A DNA stretch of 64,000 bases. Source: CAWAPS01 sp963783945 (GTDB lineage: Bacteria; Actinomycetota; Acidimicrobiia; Acidimicrobiales; Palsa-688). Below the pieces are notes generated by a model that was given only the letters and a program-made list of their open reading frames with translations, was not told the DNA's origin and did no database searches. A program made the position numbers and the translations under genes. Every line of letters begins with the position of its first letter. Position 1 is the stretch's first letter. Shown piece after piece: positions 1 through 10,322 of the stretch. The stretch is from positions 158,739-222,738 of the forward strand of contig CAWAPS010000025.1 in the NCBI GenBank assembly GCA_963783945.1. The letters run 5' to 3'.

Positions 1-1501
1 TGCCCGTCCCCGAGTCCCCGGCGAACAGGACGGCGATGCCACGGCCCCGGCCTCCCCCCGGACGCATCCCCCATTCGTCGAAAACCCGGTCCCGCCTCCG
101 GGCCCGGGCGGCGAGCTCGCGAAGCGGCTCGGCCGTTGCCTTCGAGAGCACCAGGTCGTCCCAGCCCACCCCCGGGTGGATCCGGCGGGCCAAGCGCTCC
201 AGCCCGGCCCCGTTCTGGGCCCGGGCTCCGGTGCGCAGATGGTCAACGCTCACGGAGGTTCCCGAGAGCCGAGCCTCGAGCCGAGCCGCATCTACCGCTC
301 GTTCGACCTGATCGGGTGAGAGAAGGAAACTGGTGGTCACGTCGGAATCGCCGAGGCGCGACGGGGCGTCCTCACCTAGGCTGGACTGCCAGTTCCCGAC
401 CCGCTCGGCCGCCGTGCTGACGTCAGCGTCGGTGACCAACGGCACCAGCCGGCTCCACGAAGGCTCCCATCCGGTTCGTCCGTGCAGGAGGATGGGAACC
501 ACCGGGCCTGATGCTCCCGTCGTGCTGACGAGGGCCCGCACCGCCGCCGCTCCCCGGTCCAAGATCGCCTCGATGGGCCCCACCACCACGCCCGCCCCGG
601 TGAGCAGGGCCTCCCGTCGCAGCAGCCGGGCCATCGAGGTTATGTCTTCGGACGGTCCGAGGTGCTCGAGGTCGACGACCACGGGCGGCCGCCCGGCCTC
701 CGCCAGAGCGGCGACGGCCAGGGCCCGACCGGACGACCCGACGCGCTCGCGCAGGTACGCCAGCCCGAGACCACTGCGCAGCAGGGCAGCCAGCGCGGCT
801 GCCAGCGGACCGGCGGGCGCCGGGCGCGCCGCCCGTAACAAGTCAGCTATCGCCGGGTCGGCCCGGTCGTCGCCGAGCAGATGGGCCGCCACCCGGTCAG
901 GCACTCGAAGCGAGCGGGACAGGAAAGGACGTTCCGGTTCCTCAACCAGCACCAGGTCGGCGACCACGAGAGGAGCGTCGGCCACCAGCCTGGCCCGGGC
1001 TCCGGCCGACCACGGCGAAGTGCCCGCCAGCTCGAGCCCGAGGCCGATGGTGGCCCGTCGGCGGGTCACGTCATCGTTCAAGTAGCCGTAGAGGCGTTCG
1101 AAGCGTACGTCGAGGTCGGGAGCCAGGGCGATGAGCAGGAGGTCCAGGTCGAGGGCGTCGAGGCCCCCGGCCCGGGCCAGAGCCCGCAACCGCAGCTCGG
1201 TCCCGCCATCCTCTGCCTCGTCAGCTTCATCCTCGATCGACTGGAGGGCGGTTCCGTCGTCCCACTCGATCAAACGCGACGCCGGCCCGCCGGCGAGCAA
1301 CTGTTCGACGTGCTCGTCAGAGACGTACAGGCCGCGGAAGGGATCCTCCGGGGACGGATCGTCCCGCCGCCGGTGGGCGATCAGCGCCCTGACCCGCGAC
1401 TCGACGATGCCGACCCGAGCCAGCAGGTAGGCCGCCGACGGCTTCACCGACCTGGCTGATGCGGCGCTGGCACCAGTCGGGGTCGCCGGACCGGCGGTCA
1501 T
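1..1501 (-). CDS. eCIS-type AAA+ ATPase, C-terminal part beyond window edge
   Basis: Translating the minus strand from an ATG at 1501 gives 500 uninterrupted codons running off the window. The protein has an N-terminal helical region with the pattern YLLARVGIVESRVRALIAHRRR followed by DPFRGLYVSDEHVEQLL (about residues 20-65), a long middle region, then RRIHPGVGWDDLVL near residue 455 and a Walker A motif GDSGTG just at the edge. This arrangement is that of the AAA+ ATPases (Pvc15/Afp15-like) of extracellular contractile injection systems, thought to help assembly or disassembly of the particle. The ATG follows the stop of the DUF4255 gene by 23 bases, so the two are probably co-transcribed. 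The Walker B, sensor and arginine-finger part lies outside, so catalytic completeness cannot be judged. Confidence 0.85.
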   Translation of the reverse strand, partial: MTAGPATPTGASAASARSVKPSAAYLLARVGIVESRVRALIAHRRRDDPSPEDPFRGLYVSDEHVEQLLAGGPASRLIEWDDGTALQSIEDEADEAEDGGTELRLRALARAGGLDALDLDLLLIALAPDLDVRFERLYGYLNDDVTRRRATIGLGLELAGTSPWSAGARARLVADAPLVVADLVLVEEPERPFLSRSLRVPDRVAAHLLGDDRADPAIADLLRAARPAPAGPLAAALAALLRSGLGLAYLRERVGSSGRALAVAALAEAGRPPVVVDLEHLGPSEDITSMARLLRREALLTGAGVVVGPIEAILDRGAAAVRALVSTTGASGPVVPILLHGRTGWEPSWSRLVPLVTDADVSTAAERVGNWQSSLGEDAPSRLGDSDVTTSFLLSPDQVERAVDAARLEARLSGTSVSVDHLRTGARAQNGAGLERLARRIHPGVGWDDLVLSKATAEPLRELAARARRRDRVFDEWGMRPGGGRGRGIAVLFAGDSGTG

Positions 1502-1524
1502 CTAGTCGGCGTCCGTCCGGTCGT

Positions 1525-2229
1525 TCACGAATCCGGGCCACGGGCCGACTTGCGCGGCTTGCTGCCGACGACGGATTTCGTAGGGCGGGGGGCCGGCTGA
1601 TCCGCCACGGGCTCCGGATCTCGAAGGTGCCGGACCCCGTCGTCGGCCTCGTAAGTGACCTGCCCGACGGCTCGCAGTCGCATCGGTGCCATGACCGCCT
1701 GAGCGATTTCGTACAACCGCTTGGGCTGGATGGCGAGGGTGATCACCAGATCGACCGAGGGCTTGAGGTCCCCCCCGAGCGATGACCATACGTCGGACAC
1801 CTGCCGGTCCTCGGAGGGCGGGTAGGCGATCTGGATACCGAGCGGATAGCCCACGTCGACGAGGAGGGGTGGGAGCATGGATGTCGGCATGACGTCGTAC
1901 TGCAAGAAACACGCCAGCACGGCTGACAGGAGGCGGTGCTCGTCCTCCGCCCGCTGAGTCCAGGCCGTTATCAGGTAGGCCAGCTTGAAAAATCGGGGCA
2001 GGCCCTGGCGTTCCTCGACTATACCCCGCTCGTTTCTCCGCTCGATCATGCCCGCCGAACGCCGTCTGGTGTCCTCGCGGATGTCGTACAGGTACATGTC
2101 GATCGTCGGCTTGTTGCGCCGCGATGCCCAATCCCTGGTGGGCGCGTCGAACACGACCTCGACGTCCGCTCCGTTGACCACCTCGGACTTGACCAAGGAA
2201 CGTACCGCTTCGTCTACCTCGTTGATCAT
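1525..2229 (-). CDS. DUF4255 (Pvc16-like) eCIS protein
   Basis: A 234-residue protein beginning MINEVDEAVRSLVKSEV. It carries the features of DUF4255: an N-terminal helix, a segment on interface residues (VEVVFDAPTRDW), then NKPTIDMYLYDIREDTRRR, and the motif RFFKLAYLITAW followed by an acidic stretch and HRLLSAVLACF. DUF4255 proteins (Pvc16/Afp16 N-terminal type) are eCIS components placed at the tube or sheath end and take part in length control or termination. The reading frame is open 26 codons further upstream, but the chosen ATG has an AAGGATCG-like ribosome site and matches the usual family start. The C-terminus is a basic Pro/Lys-rich tail. It sits directly before the eCIS ATPase, the pairing commonly seen in eCIS loci. 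Confidence 0.85.
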   Translation of the reverse strand: MINEVDEAVRSLVKSEVVNGADVEVVFDAPTRDWASRRNKPTIDMYLYDIREDTRRRSAGMIERRNERGIVEERQGLPRFFKLAYLITAWTQRAEDEHRLLSAVLACFLQYDVMPTSMLPPLLVDVGYPLGIQIAYPPSEDRQVSDVWSSLGGDLKPSVDLVITLAIQPKRLYEIAQAVMAPMRLRAVGQVTYEADDGVRHLRDPEPVADQPAPRPTKSVVGSKPRKSARGPDS

Positions 2230-2323
2230 CGATTCCGATCCTTGTGTCACGGCGACCGGTGAACCCGGTGGCCGAGGACAGTCATCGGGGCAAGCGCAGT
2301 CGCCCAATCGGGCAAGGGACGTC

Positions 2324-2956
2324 TTAGATCACACCTGACCGCACCGCGTAGGCCACGGCGTGGGACCGGTTGCGCAGCTGCAACCGGGCCGTTATGTCGT
2401 GGATGACGTTCTTGACGGTGCGTTCGCTGTAAGAGAGCTTCCCCGCGATCTCGGCGGTATCCCACCCCTCGGAGAGCAGCCGGAGCACGTCGACCTCGCG
2501 CTCGGTAAAGCCCGTCAGCGACAAGCCTCTCGGTGCCAGCACCTGCCTCTGCAGCCGGCTCATCTGGTTGAGCAGCCGGCCCAGTAGATCCGGGGGCACC
2601 GAGCCGTCGCCGTTGGCGGCGGTGATGACCGCCTCGGCCACCCGGTCGGCGGCTGCCTCCGATCTGCGCAGGATGCCGCACGCCCCGGCCTCGACGGCGG
2701 CCAGAAGGCCGGCGTCATCCAACCGGGTGACGACCATGACCACCCGCCTGCGCCCGTCCCGCTGCACGGCCCGGATGGTCCGGACCGCCACGCTGTCAAC
2801 CTCGTCGGCCACGATGACCGCGACGTCCGCCTCGCCGGCGTCAGGTTCTTCTACAACCAGCACGTCGGGTCGCATGCGGAGCTCTCCCGCCACGCCCGCC
2901 GCGGAGACCGGGTCAGACGCGTAGACACAGACTTTCACTCTGCCATCGATGCTCAT
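2324..2956 (-). CDS. LuxR/NarL-type response regulator-like transcription factor
   Basis: A 210-residue protein with an N-terminal receiver-like alpha/beta domain (VKVCVYASDPVSAAGVAGEL, residues ~8-27) and a C-terminal LuxR helix-turn-helix (LTGFTEREVDVLRLLSEGW through GKLSYSERTVKNVIHDI, residues ~145-195). The receiver looks degenerate: the segment where the phosphorylated Asp is expected reads ADVAVIVADEV, so it may not be phosphorylated in the usual way. No histidine kinase is adjacent. A good ribosome site (GAGGAG) lies just before the ATG. Its place directly upstream of the DUF4255 and ATPase genes suggests a local regulator of the injection-system cluster; that role is inference. Confidence 0.8.
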   Translation of the reverse strand: MSIDGRVKVCVYASDPVSAAGVAGELRMRPDVLVVEEPDAGEADVAVIVADEVDSVAVRTIRAVQRDGRRRVVMVVTRLDDAGLLAAVEAGACGILRRSEAAADRVAEAVITAANGDGSVPPDLLGRLLNQMSRLQRQVLAPRGLSLTGFTEREVDVLRLLSEGWDTAEIAGKLSYSERTVKNVIHDITARLQLRNRSHAVAYAVRSGVI

Positions 2957-3150
2957 GGGTCTCCTCGGGGGCGGTGAACCGGCGCCCTGTCATTTTTCCG
3001 CGTACGGCTCAACAGGCATTCAACGGGCGCTCAACGGGCACCGGAATTTGAACTTTCAGGCATTTGCCGTGCCCGATGGGCGGGGTCCAGCCCTACCCGA
3101 CGAGGCAGAGTTCCGTCTCGGCTGTCCGTGGTCGCCCCGGATCGACCAAG

Positions 3151-6100
3151 TCAGACCCCGAGCTCGTCCAGCACCGCCTCGTAGCCCCGTCTGGCCCGCT
3201 CGGCTTCCGCGTGGTTGCCGGCCCGGTCCGCGGCGTCGATGAGCAGCTTCCACAGCTCGTCGCGATACCGGTCCACCGCCAGCCCGGCCCGGGCCGTTTC
3301 GGCGGCGGCCTGCGGGTGGTCGCTTTGGAGGTGAAGAGTGGCCAGTCGGGCGGCGGCGTCGGTCGCCAGGCTGCTGAGGCCGCCTCGCCGGTTCACGACC
3401 CAGTTGGCTGGGCCGTCGCCCGGAAGCAGAGAACCACCGTAGGCCGCGAGCGCGGCGGCCAAGGACTCCGCTTCGGCCGCACCGTCACCGGTTGCCCGGG
3501 CGCGGGTCGCGGCCTGCACTGCCCTCTCGACCTCCAGGACGTCGACGGCAGAACCTTCGGGTAGGGCCAGGCGATACGAATCCCCGTCCCTGGTCAGAAG
3601 CCCGGCCCCGTCGGCGTCGACCCCGCCTAGAAGCCGGCGGAGCGACGACACCGCGACCTGGAGGCGGTGCAGCCCGGCGTCGGGTTCGGCGTCGGGCCAT
3701 AAAGCATCGATGAGCGCCTCCCGGTGTACCGGCTCGCCAGCCTTCATGGCCAGCAGGTGCAGCAAGGACCGCTCCATGGGTTTGGCCGAGGAGTCGTCCA
3801 CAGGATGCCCATTTATGCCGAGGGCAAAGCCGCCCAGGCATTTCAGCCGTACTCCGGACCGCTGAGGCCCGGCAACGTCGGGCCCCGCCGTCCGAAGCCC
3901 GTATGCTTCCGCAGAAGGAACCGGCTGGACCGGGCTCAAGGCCGTCGGTCCGTTAGAAGCCAGTCCCCTCGGCGCCGCGCCGTTCGCCTCCGGTCCGCTC
4001 CCGACCGGGGCGGGCACCGCCTCCCGCTCGCCCGCCCGCCCCGGATCCCCCTCGGATGGGACGACCCCGGCCGGTGCCTCGGTGCCCAGACCGGCGAGCC
4101 CGGCGTGCCACTCCCAACTGCCGAGCGGCTGCAGCACGCTTCGGGCTCGGGTCAGCTCGTGCTCGTCGTCGCACAGCATCCCTAGCACCAGCGCCGCCAG
4201 TCCCGTCGCCCACGGGGCATCCAGTAGCCCGGCCGCCGTCCGGGTCCGCTGAGCCAATCGGCTGGCGGTGTCGAGCTCGCCCGATTTCAGGGCGGCCATG
4301 GCGCTGAAGCCGAGCACCGTCGACTCGGCCACGCCGGCGCCCAGGTCCGAGAAGGCGCGAGCGGCCCGTTCCCCCATCTCGAAGGCCCGCCGTCCCTCCC
4401 GCATCATGCCCACACCGCAGATGCCCGCCACCAGAGCCGCTCCCCAGCGGTCACCGTCGCGTTCGCAGGAGGCGACCAGATCGTCCAGAGCGTCCTCCGA
4501 AATCGAGCCCGCCGGCAGAAAAGCCGCCCGCACTACGCGGTCCAGCCATGGCACGGCGATGGCCTCGATCTCCTCCACCAGGCGTTCGATGTCCTGAATG
4601 CTCGGACCGCGACCCGCCAACGTGGCGCTGAACGCGGCGAGGAGCCGAGCCCCGCCCGCCAGGGCGGGAGCGGCGTCGGGGTGAAGGGATACCGCCCGCA
4701 TGACCCGGGTGGTGTTACGGACATCACCGGCCATGAACGCCGCGATTCCCTCGGCGAACCGGCCGCTCGGACCGGGCAGGACCGCGGCCTGACGGTAGGC
4801 CTCCAGGGGCTGGCGCTGGGTGGCCCTTCTGGCCGTGCCGACCCAATCGTCGGAAATGAAACCGCCGGGTTCGAGCCACGACAGGATGTGCTCGCGTTCA
4901 CCACGGCAGCGCTGAGCGACCGCGGCGGAAGCGGCCACGTTCTCGGCCTCCCGCAGGGTCTGAACCGCGTCCGCCAGCGAGCCGCGGGCCAGAGCCCAAT
5001 GAGCCCGCACCAGCAACAGCATCGAATCGGTCTCGATGACTGCAGGCGGCAAGGCCTCGATCCACGCGTCGCCCGGTCGGGTCGCCGGTCGGCCGGATTG
5101 GCCCAAGAGGCGGGCCACCCCGTCCCAGTCCTGGGCCTTGGCAAAGGCCGCAAGCGCATCCTCGGTCGCCCCTTCCCGCTCGAGCAGCAATCCCGCACGA
5201 TGATGCTCGTTGCGCGCCCCGGCCGCCCCGATGGTCTCGACCAGCTGGGCGTCCAGGTAAGCCAGCAACACCGTGTGGTAGCTGAAGGCGTCGTCATCGA
5301 CCCGCTCGGTGAAGAGGCGCCGGCGTTCGAGCTCGGCTAGAAGGTCGTGACTTCCCGAGCGACCAAGAAACTCGTCGCACAGAGCGCCGGATGGCCGCCT
5401 CAGCACGCTCGTGCGGATGAGAAAGTCCTGTAGTTCGGCGGACAGGCCGGCCAGCACGTGGCGGCCGAGATACTCGCTGATCAAGCGAAAGCGCCGATCC
5501 AGGCTGCCGAGAACCTGCCGCCGCTGGGACTGAGGCTTTCGCGCCGTGGCCAGGAAGAAAAGCTGAAGGTAGGCTGCCCATCCGCCCGTTCTTCGGGCCA
5601 GGTCCGCCACGTCCTCCGGAAGGAGCGGCTCGCCATAGACGTCGCGGAAAAGAGCTTCCACCTCCCAGGTCCGGAATCGGAGGTCGTCCGGACCGATCTC
5701 CACCAGCCGGCCCGACACCCGGAGGCGGGATAGATCGACTCCGAGGTTCACCCGAGAGGCGATGACCAGGCGGACCCCGACGGGCTCCCGCGAAATGAGC
5801 TCAGCCAGAGACGCTTCAGCCTCACTGCCTTCGAGCAGGTGGGCGTCGTCTATGACGACCAGGGACGGCTGGCCCGGACCTCCTATGGCCCGGACCAGGG
5901 CGTCGACGCTTTTTGGGGCATCACCGTCGGGGAAATTTCTCGCCCCCCAGGCACCGTCGTGGGAGCCGGCTCCGCTCCCGCCGGCGTACCGGCGACAGTG
6001 GCGACCTCGACGGCCCGCCACAACCAGGCGACGAGCGCCTGCTCGGTGCGCGGAACCGGATCGGGTACGCCGCACCACGCGACCGGGCCGGGGTAGGCAT

Positions 6101-6296
6101 CGGCCAGCTGGGCGAGCAGTCGTGACTTGCCCGATCCGGCGGGGGCCACGATCCAACCAACCAGGTAGGAACCGGGATCTGCGAGCCGGGTGGTCAGGCG
6201 GTCGCGAACGAGCCCGGCCGGTTCACGCCGGTCCTCATGGTGTGCTCCGGGCCCGCTGGGAGCCGCCCGCCTCTGAGTGTCGTCACCCTCTGCCAC
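3151..6296 (-). CDS. MalT-like NTPase/SARP (BTAD) transcriptional regulator, one frameshift
   Basis: Two overlapping frames together encode one protein of about 1,048 residues. The N-terminal frame (GTG at 6296) carries the P-loop GWIVAPAGSGKSRLLAQL. The second frame continues with LVVIDDAHLLEG (Walker B-like), a winged-helix segment, a long TPR-like helical region and, in the last ~230 residues, an OmpR-type DNA-binding domain (RLKCLGGFALGINGHP) plus a bacterial transcriptional activator (BTAD) domain ending YEAVLDELGV. Such proteins are large signal-integrating activators. The DNA-binding/BTAD part sits at the C-terminus, unlike AfsR where it is N-terminal. The frames change at about 5925-5950, next to a run of six C on the plus strand. 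The two halves fit a single ancestral gene, so this is either a sequencing error or a recent inactivation. Confidence 0.75.
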
Positions 6297-6419
6297 GTCT
6301 GCCTACCCACTGCTCTAACAAGCGGGCTGCGGTGCGGGACATTGTCGCGGGGTTCCGCCCGTCGCCCCGCCACTTCGGAGTCTATCCAGCCGGGTTCCCA
6401 TTAATTTCCGGACTTGTCT

Positions 6420-7853
6420 CTAAGGGATCGTCGTCGTCGTATCCGACTGAGGCTGGGTGAGCGGTCCGGTGAAATAGACGGCCACGTCGCATCCCCCTTG
6501 CTCTCCCGCGCAGTCCACCCGGAGCTGAAGCTGCTGTTCGTGGGTGAGGACGATGGGGGTATCGAAGCTGAACTCCTGGTCGGTCAGCGGCCCCCCCAGG
6601 TTTTCTACGAGCATCTGCTCAGGGTCCTGCTTGGGGGTGACCCGCGAGATGCGGGCGGTGCCCGTGGAGCCCGAGATGTTCTGGATGACGATGTCAGTAA
6701 TGGTCAGGGTGCTGGCCGCCGCGACCGCCGGCGTGGAGCTCACGGAGGTCGACCCCGGGGCGGCGACCACCTCGAGGCTTCCGTCCGTGGGTCCGGTGAC
6801 CGGGGGCAGAAGGGTGGTGGCGGTCGTGGTCGTGGTCGTCGGCGCTGATGTCGTCGCGGTGGTGGGGGCGGGGGGCGGGGCCGCGGCAACCACCTTCTTC
6901 GCCACCGTCGTGGTTGTCGTCTTGGGGACCGGCTTGGGTTTGGCCACCACGACCGCCTTCGGCTTCTTGCCCAGGGCCGCGAAGGCATTCTGGTTGGCCG
7001 CGATCTGAGCCTGGTTGGCGGCGAGCTGGCTCTGGTTCGCCTGGACCTGCTTCCCGAGCGCGGCCGTCTTCTGGGCCTGAGCCGCCAGAGCTGCCTTGTT
7101 GGCGTTCTGGGCGGTCGATTTCACGATCGGCCTGAGGGCGAAGAACCAGAACAGCACCCCAGCCGCGGCGATCGCAGCCGCAAAGTACACCCACTTGGGC
7201 AGTATCGGCTTCTGAGTGAGGCTCCCGTCGAGGACGAGCGGTTCGCCGTGCTCCGGCTGTACCTGAACCTTGTAGGGCTTCTGCTGAGGTTGCCCCTTCC
7301 AGAACCGCTTGCGGGGCTTGATCCTCATCCGCACGAAGTGGGCGGCACCCGGCGCCGCCGTCATCTTCGACGGGTTGATCTTGAACTGGAGGGCGTCGGC
7401 CGCATCCACCGCGCTTACGGCGACCGGGAGGGGCACGTTGCCTCGACTGTCGACGGCGAGCCTTTGGCGACCGGACACCCGGGCGGTCGATACTCGCGGC
7501 AGGAGCTCGGCCCCGATATCGGAGAAGCTCCCGACGTTGATGACGCCCTCTTCCGTGACCGATTCCTCGGGCTCGTTGGAAGGGATTATCTTCACCGCGA
7601 ACGGAACCGGGCCGGCAGGTGTCGTCCAGACTCGCGGAGGCGAGAACCTCAGGGTTACCGTCTGCTGGGCCCCGGGGAACAGGGATACGACAGGCGGCTC
7701 CGGTTCGGTCCACTCGGCCGCGTCGCCCAGAAGCAGGATCGTGTACTGCTCGACAATGGTCCCGGTATTGCCCAGATTCAGCTGGCATGTCGCCGTCTGC
7801 CCCGGCTCCACGGCAAGCGCCTCTGTCCCTTGCAGGACGGCCGCGACACCCAT
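6420..7853 (-). CDS. bitopic membrane protein with N-terminal NEW3-like beta domain, eCIS-associated
   Basis: A 477-residue protein without signal peptide. Residues 1-215 form beta-rich repeats typical of bacterial COG1470/NEW3-type domains (VEPGQTATCQLNLGNTG; VVSLFPGAQQTVTLRFSPP). A single membrane helix lies at 221-240, followed by an Ala/Gln-rich coiled-coil stretch (about 245-300) with repeated ANQ motifs, a Pro/Thr-rich linker, and a C-terminal beta domain (about 370-470) containing a Cys pair. The likely topology is N-terminus in, C-terminus out. Proteins of this general layout occur in actinobacterial eCIS loci, where a membrane protein (CisA in Streptomyces) anchors the particle; homology to CisA itself is not shown here. 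The ATG follows directly on the TAG of the upstream giant gene, with a GGAGGA ribosome site inside that gene's end, which suggests translational coupling. Confidence 0.6.
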   Translation of the reverse strand: MGVAAVLQGTEALAVEPGQTATCQLNLGNTGTIVEQYTILLLGDAAEWTEPEPPVVSLFPGAQQTVTLRFSPPRVWTTPAGPVPFAVKIIPSNEPEESVTEEGVINVGSFSDIGAELLPRVSTARVSGRQRLAVDSRGNVPLPVAVSAVDAADALQFKINPSKMTAAPGAAHFVRMRIKPRKRFWKGQPQQKPYKVQVQPEHGEPLVLDGSLTQKPILPKWVYFAAAIAAAGVLFWFFALRPIVKSTAQNANKAALAAQAQKTAALGKQVQANQSQLAANQAQIAANQNAFAALGKKPKAVVVAKPKPVPKTTTTTVAKKVVAAAPPPAPTTATTSAPTTTTTTATTLLPPVTGPTDGSLEVVAAPGSTSVSSTPAVAAASTLTITDIVIQNISGSTGTARISRVTPKQDPEQMLVENLGGPLTDQEFSFDTPIVLTHEQQLQLRVDCAGEQGGCDVAVYFTGPLTQPQSDTTTTIP

Positions 7854-7920
7854 CTAGCGATCCTCCCCCCCCGGGGGGTCGTGCCCTTCAGTGGTCATAT
7901 CAATATCTGCTCGACGCGAG

Positions 7921-9657
7921 TCACCTTGGTCGTCGGGGTCGACGGTAAACGAAGCCAGGCCCGCTCCGCTGCCGGCCGGCTGAACTGTACCTTGGGCCGC
8001 GGAGGCGGAGGCCGAACTGCCGGCAGGTTCGCCCTGCGAGCACGGGGTGCGTCCCGGGCGGCGCTTGTTCTGGAGTGTGCACGGTCGTCAAAGCCCCCGA
8101 CCCTCCCTGGCCCACAGCCGGGCAAGGCGGGATGGCACTATCCGGCGGCAGGCTGGCCGACGCGACCGTTGGGCTCACGGGCGGGCCCGTCTGCGTGGTC
8201 GCCAGGTTGGTGACCTCAGTCCCGGTGGGTCCGGTGACTGCCGCGTTGGTAGCCGGGGCAGCCGGGGTCGAGGCGGTGGTCGCGGGCCAGAGGTTGCAGA
8301 GGCGGAGCGCAGCAGCCGCCGGGCTACCCGCGGCAATGTTCGGCGGACCGGAGGTCGTACCCGGCGCAGGAGCTGGGACAGTGGTCACCGGAGCGGAGGT
8401 CGCACGCACCCCGGGAGCCGGGAATGCCGTCACCGGGGCAGTCGTGGAGGCGGGGCTGGCAGTCGCCGGCGAGGATTCGGACGGCTTCGCCGGCGCCGGG
8501 CCTACCAGGTTGGCACTGACCGCCGACCGCGACTGAATTGCGCTCTGCACCCGCACAGAGGCGGAGCTGGCTGTGAACGCAGTCGTCTGGATGTTCGTCA
8601 CTTTGTCGCCCGTGTCGACCAGGGCGTAGTTGAAGCCGCCCGCGCCGTTGATGGTGTCCACCACGCCGTTCAGGGCGAAGAACTCATCGTTGCCGGTGCC
8701 GCCGGTCATAGTGTCACCGCCGCGGGCGACGGTTCCGCCCACCTCGCAGGAGGTCATGGCGCAGAAGGTGTCGGGATTGACTCCGTCGCTGATCAAGGTG
8801 TCTCCGCCGGTCGGCCCAGCCTGCAGGAAGTCGTTGCCGTTGAGGCCGATGACCGTGGCCCCCTTCGCCCCCGCCACCAGGACGTCGTTGGACGCCGTGC
8901 CGACGATGTTGAGCACGTCGGTGAGCGATTGCGACCCGCCGAATCCTCCGGTCGCGCTCCCTTCGCTCTCGGGCTGCAGAATGACCTGAACCCCCGCCGG
9001 TGCCTGGGAGAAGTCCACCGTCGAGGCTCCCCCACCGAAGATCTGGTTGCTATCGCCGACCCCGGCGAAGAGGAAGTCAGAGGTGGAGCCAGTTCCGGCG
9101 GTCAGGGTGTTGCTCCCGCTCTTGATCACGAACAGGTCGCTACCCCCGCCGCCCTGGATGTCGTCGAAGCCGGTGGGGTCGGTCACGAAGATGTCGTTGC
9201 CCCCGGTCCCGATGACATTGGTAACCCCAGCACCGCCCAGGTGGACCGTGGCCCCCCAGCCGCCCGTAGCGGTGTTGGCCACGGTCGGCTTCCCGCCGAA
9301 CAGCGTGTTTGCCGGCGTGGACTTGAGGGTGGTGGGAACGGTGTAGTTGGCGTTGAACAGGCTGACGACAACCGGGTTGGGAGCGCCGGCGTAGGACAGG
9401 GTGTTACCTGTCGTCTGGCTGGTCAGGGTGTCGCCGCTGCCCGGAGTGCCGTTGCCGGCGCCGGGCACGAAGGTCACGGGGTCGGCCCCGCCTTCCAGCG
9501 TGTCGTTTCCGACCCCGGCTTCGAGGACATCGGTGCCCCCTCCGCCTATGAGGGTCTGGTTGCCGTCGCCCGCGATGAGCGTGTCGTTGCCGGTACCCGC
9601 CATCAGAGTGAGCGTGCCCGGGCCTCCGATCAGCGTGCTGCCGGAGTCGGGGCCCAC
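7921..9657 (-). CDS. C-terminal frame block of the giant repeat protein with RTX-like repeats
   Basis: The block opens with VGPDSGSTLIGGPGTL and RTX-type units (GTGNDTLIAGDGNQTLIGGG, GVGNDTLEGG), continues with diverged repeats, and ends in a low-complexity Ala/Pro/Thr/Ser linker of about 130 residues. Near 8060 the native continuation shifts frame (PCSQGEPAGSSASASAAQ) and ends at the TAG at 7854-7856, one base before the ATG of the membrane-protein gene. The RTX motif predicts calcium-stabilised beta-rolls; whether this protein uses type I secretion cannot be told, since the N-terminus has an ordinary signal peptide. Confidence 0.5.
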   Translation of the reverse strand: MGPDSGSTLIGGPGTLTLMAGTGNDTLIAGDGNQTLIGGGGTDVLEAGVGNDTLEGGADPVTFVPGAGNGTPGSGDTLTSQTTGNTLSYAGAPNPVVVSLFNANYTVPTTLKSTPANTLFGGKPTVANTATGGWGATVHLGGAGVTNVIGTGGNDIFVTDPTGFDDIQGGGGSDLFVIKSGSNTLTAGTGSTSDFLFAGVGDSNQIFGGGASTVDFSQAPAGVQVILQPESEGSATGGFGGSQSLTDVLNIVGTASNDVLVAGAKGATVIGLNGNDFLQAGPTGGDTLISDGVNPDTFCAMTSCEVGGTVARGGDTMTGGTGNDEFFALNGVVDTINGAGGFNYALVDTGDKVTNIQTTAFTASSASVRVQSAIQSRSAVSANLVGPAPAKPSESSPATASPASTTAPVTAFPAPGVRATSAPVTTVPAPAPGTTSGPPNIAAGSPAAAALRLCNLWPATTASTPAAPATNAAVTGPTGTEVTNLATTQTGPPVSPTVASASLPPDSAIPPCPAVGQGGSGALTTVHTPEQAPPGTHPVLAGRTCRQFGLRLRGPRYSSAGRQRSGPGFVYRRPRRPR

Positions 9658-10322
9658 GACACGACCCGATGTTGCCGGAGAGGATCCAGACGTCCCCGTT
9701 ACCCGGCACCGAGGGACTGAGCCCCGCTCTCAGCCAGGTCGAGAGTCGCGGGACCCGGCAGATCGGACAGATCCAGGGTGTAGGTGCCGGTACCGCCCGC
9801 GATGTAGTCGAACCCGCCGGTCAGGACGAAACGGTCGCTCCCCGACCCTCCCTCGAGATAACCGACCCCCGAGTTGGAGGCGACGATGACGTCGCTGAAG
9901 ATCCGGGTGGAGACCACATTGCTGATCCCCTGTAGGCTAAGGGTCCCGCCGTAGCCGCCGATGGCGGTGAACGCCGGGATGTTGATGGCGCTAGCACCGG
10001 ACCCGACCGTGAAGCTCGAGCCGGACAGGTTCACATCCTCTGCCGCGGGGGCGCTCGAGAAGTTCACGGTGTCACTGCCCCCGCCGCCTATCAGGGTGTA
10101 GTTGCCCGGGCCGGCGATGAACGTGTCGTTGCCGGCCGTGCCCACGACCGTCGTTCATCCCGGTGAAGGAGAAGCTGAAACCGTCGCCCGTGACCGTGCC
10201 GGTGAGGAGGTTGATGGTGGCGCCCTGACCGGCCGCCGAGTTATCCAGCTCGAGGGTGCCCGACCCGCCACCGTTGATGGAGGCGGTCTGGCCCGGCGCG
10301 ACCGTGTAGGTCGACGTGGAGT

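Noticed and set aside
8047..9720. 557-codon open frame on the plus strand across the giant repeat gene
   Set aside because: Arg/Gly-rich composition without recognisable domain; it is the antisense of repetitive high-GC coding sequence.
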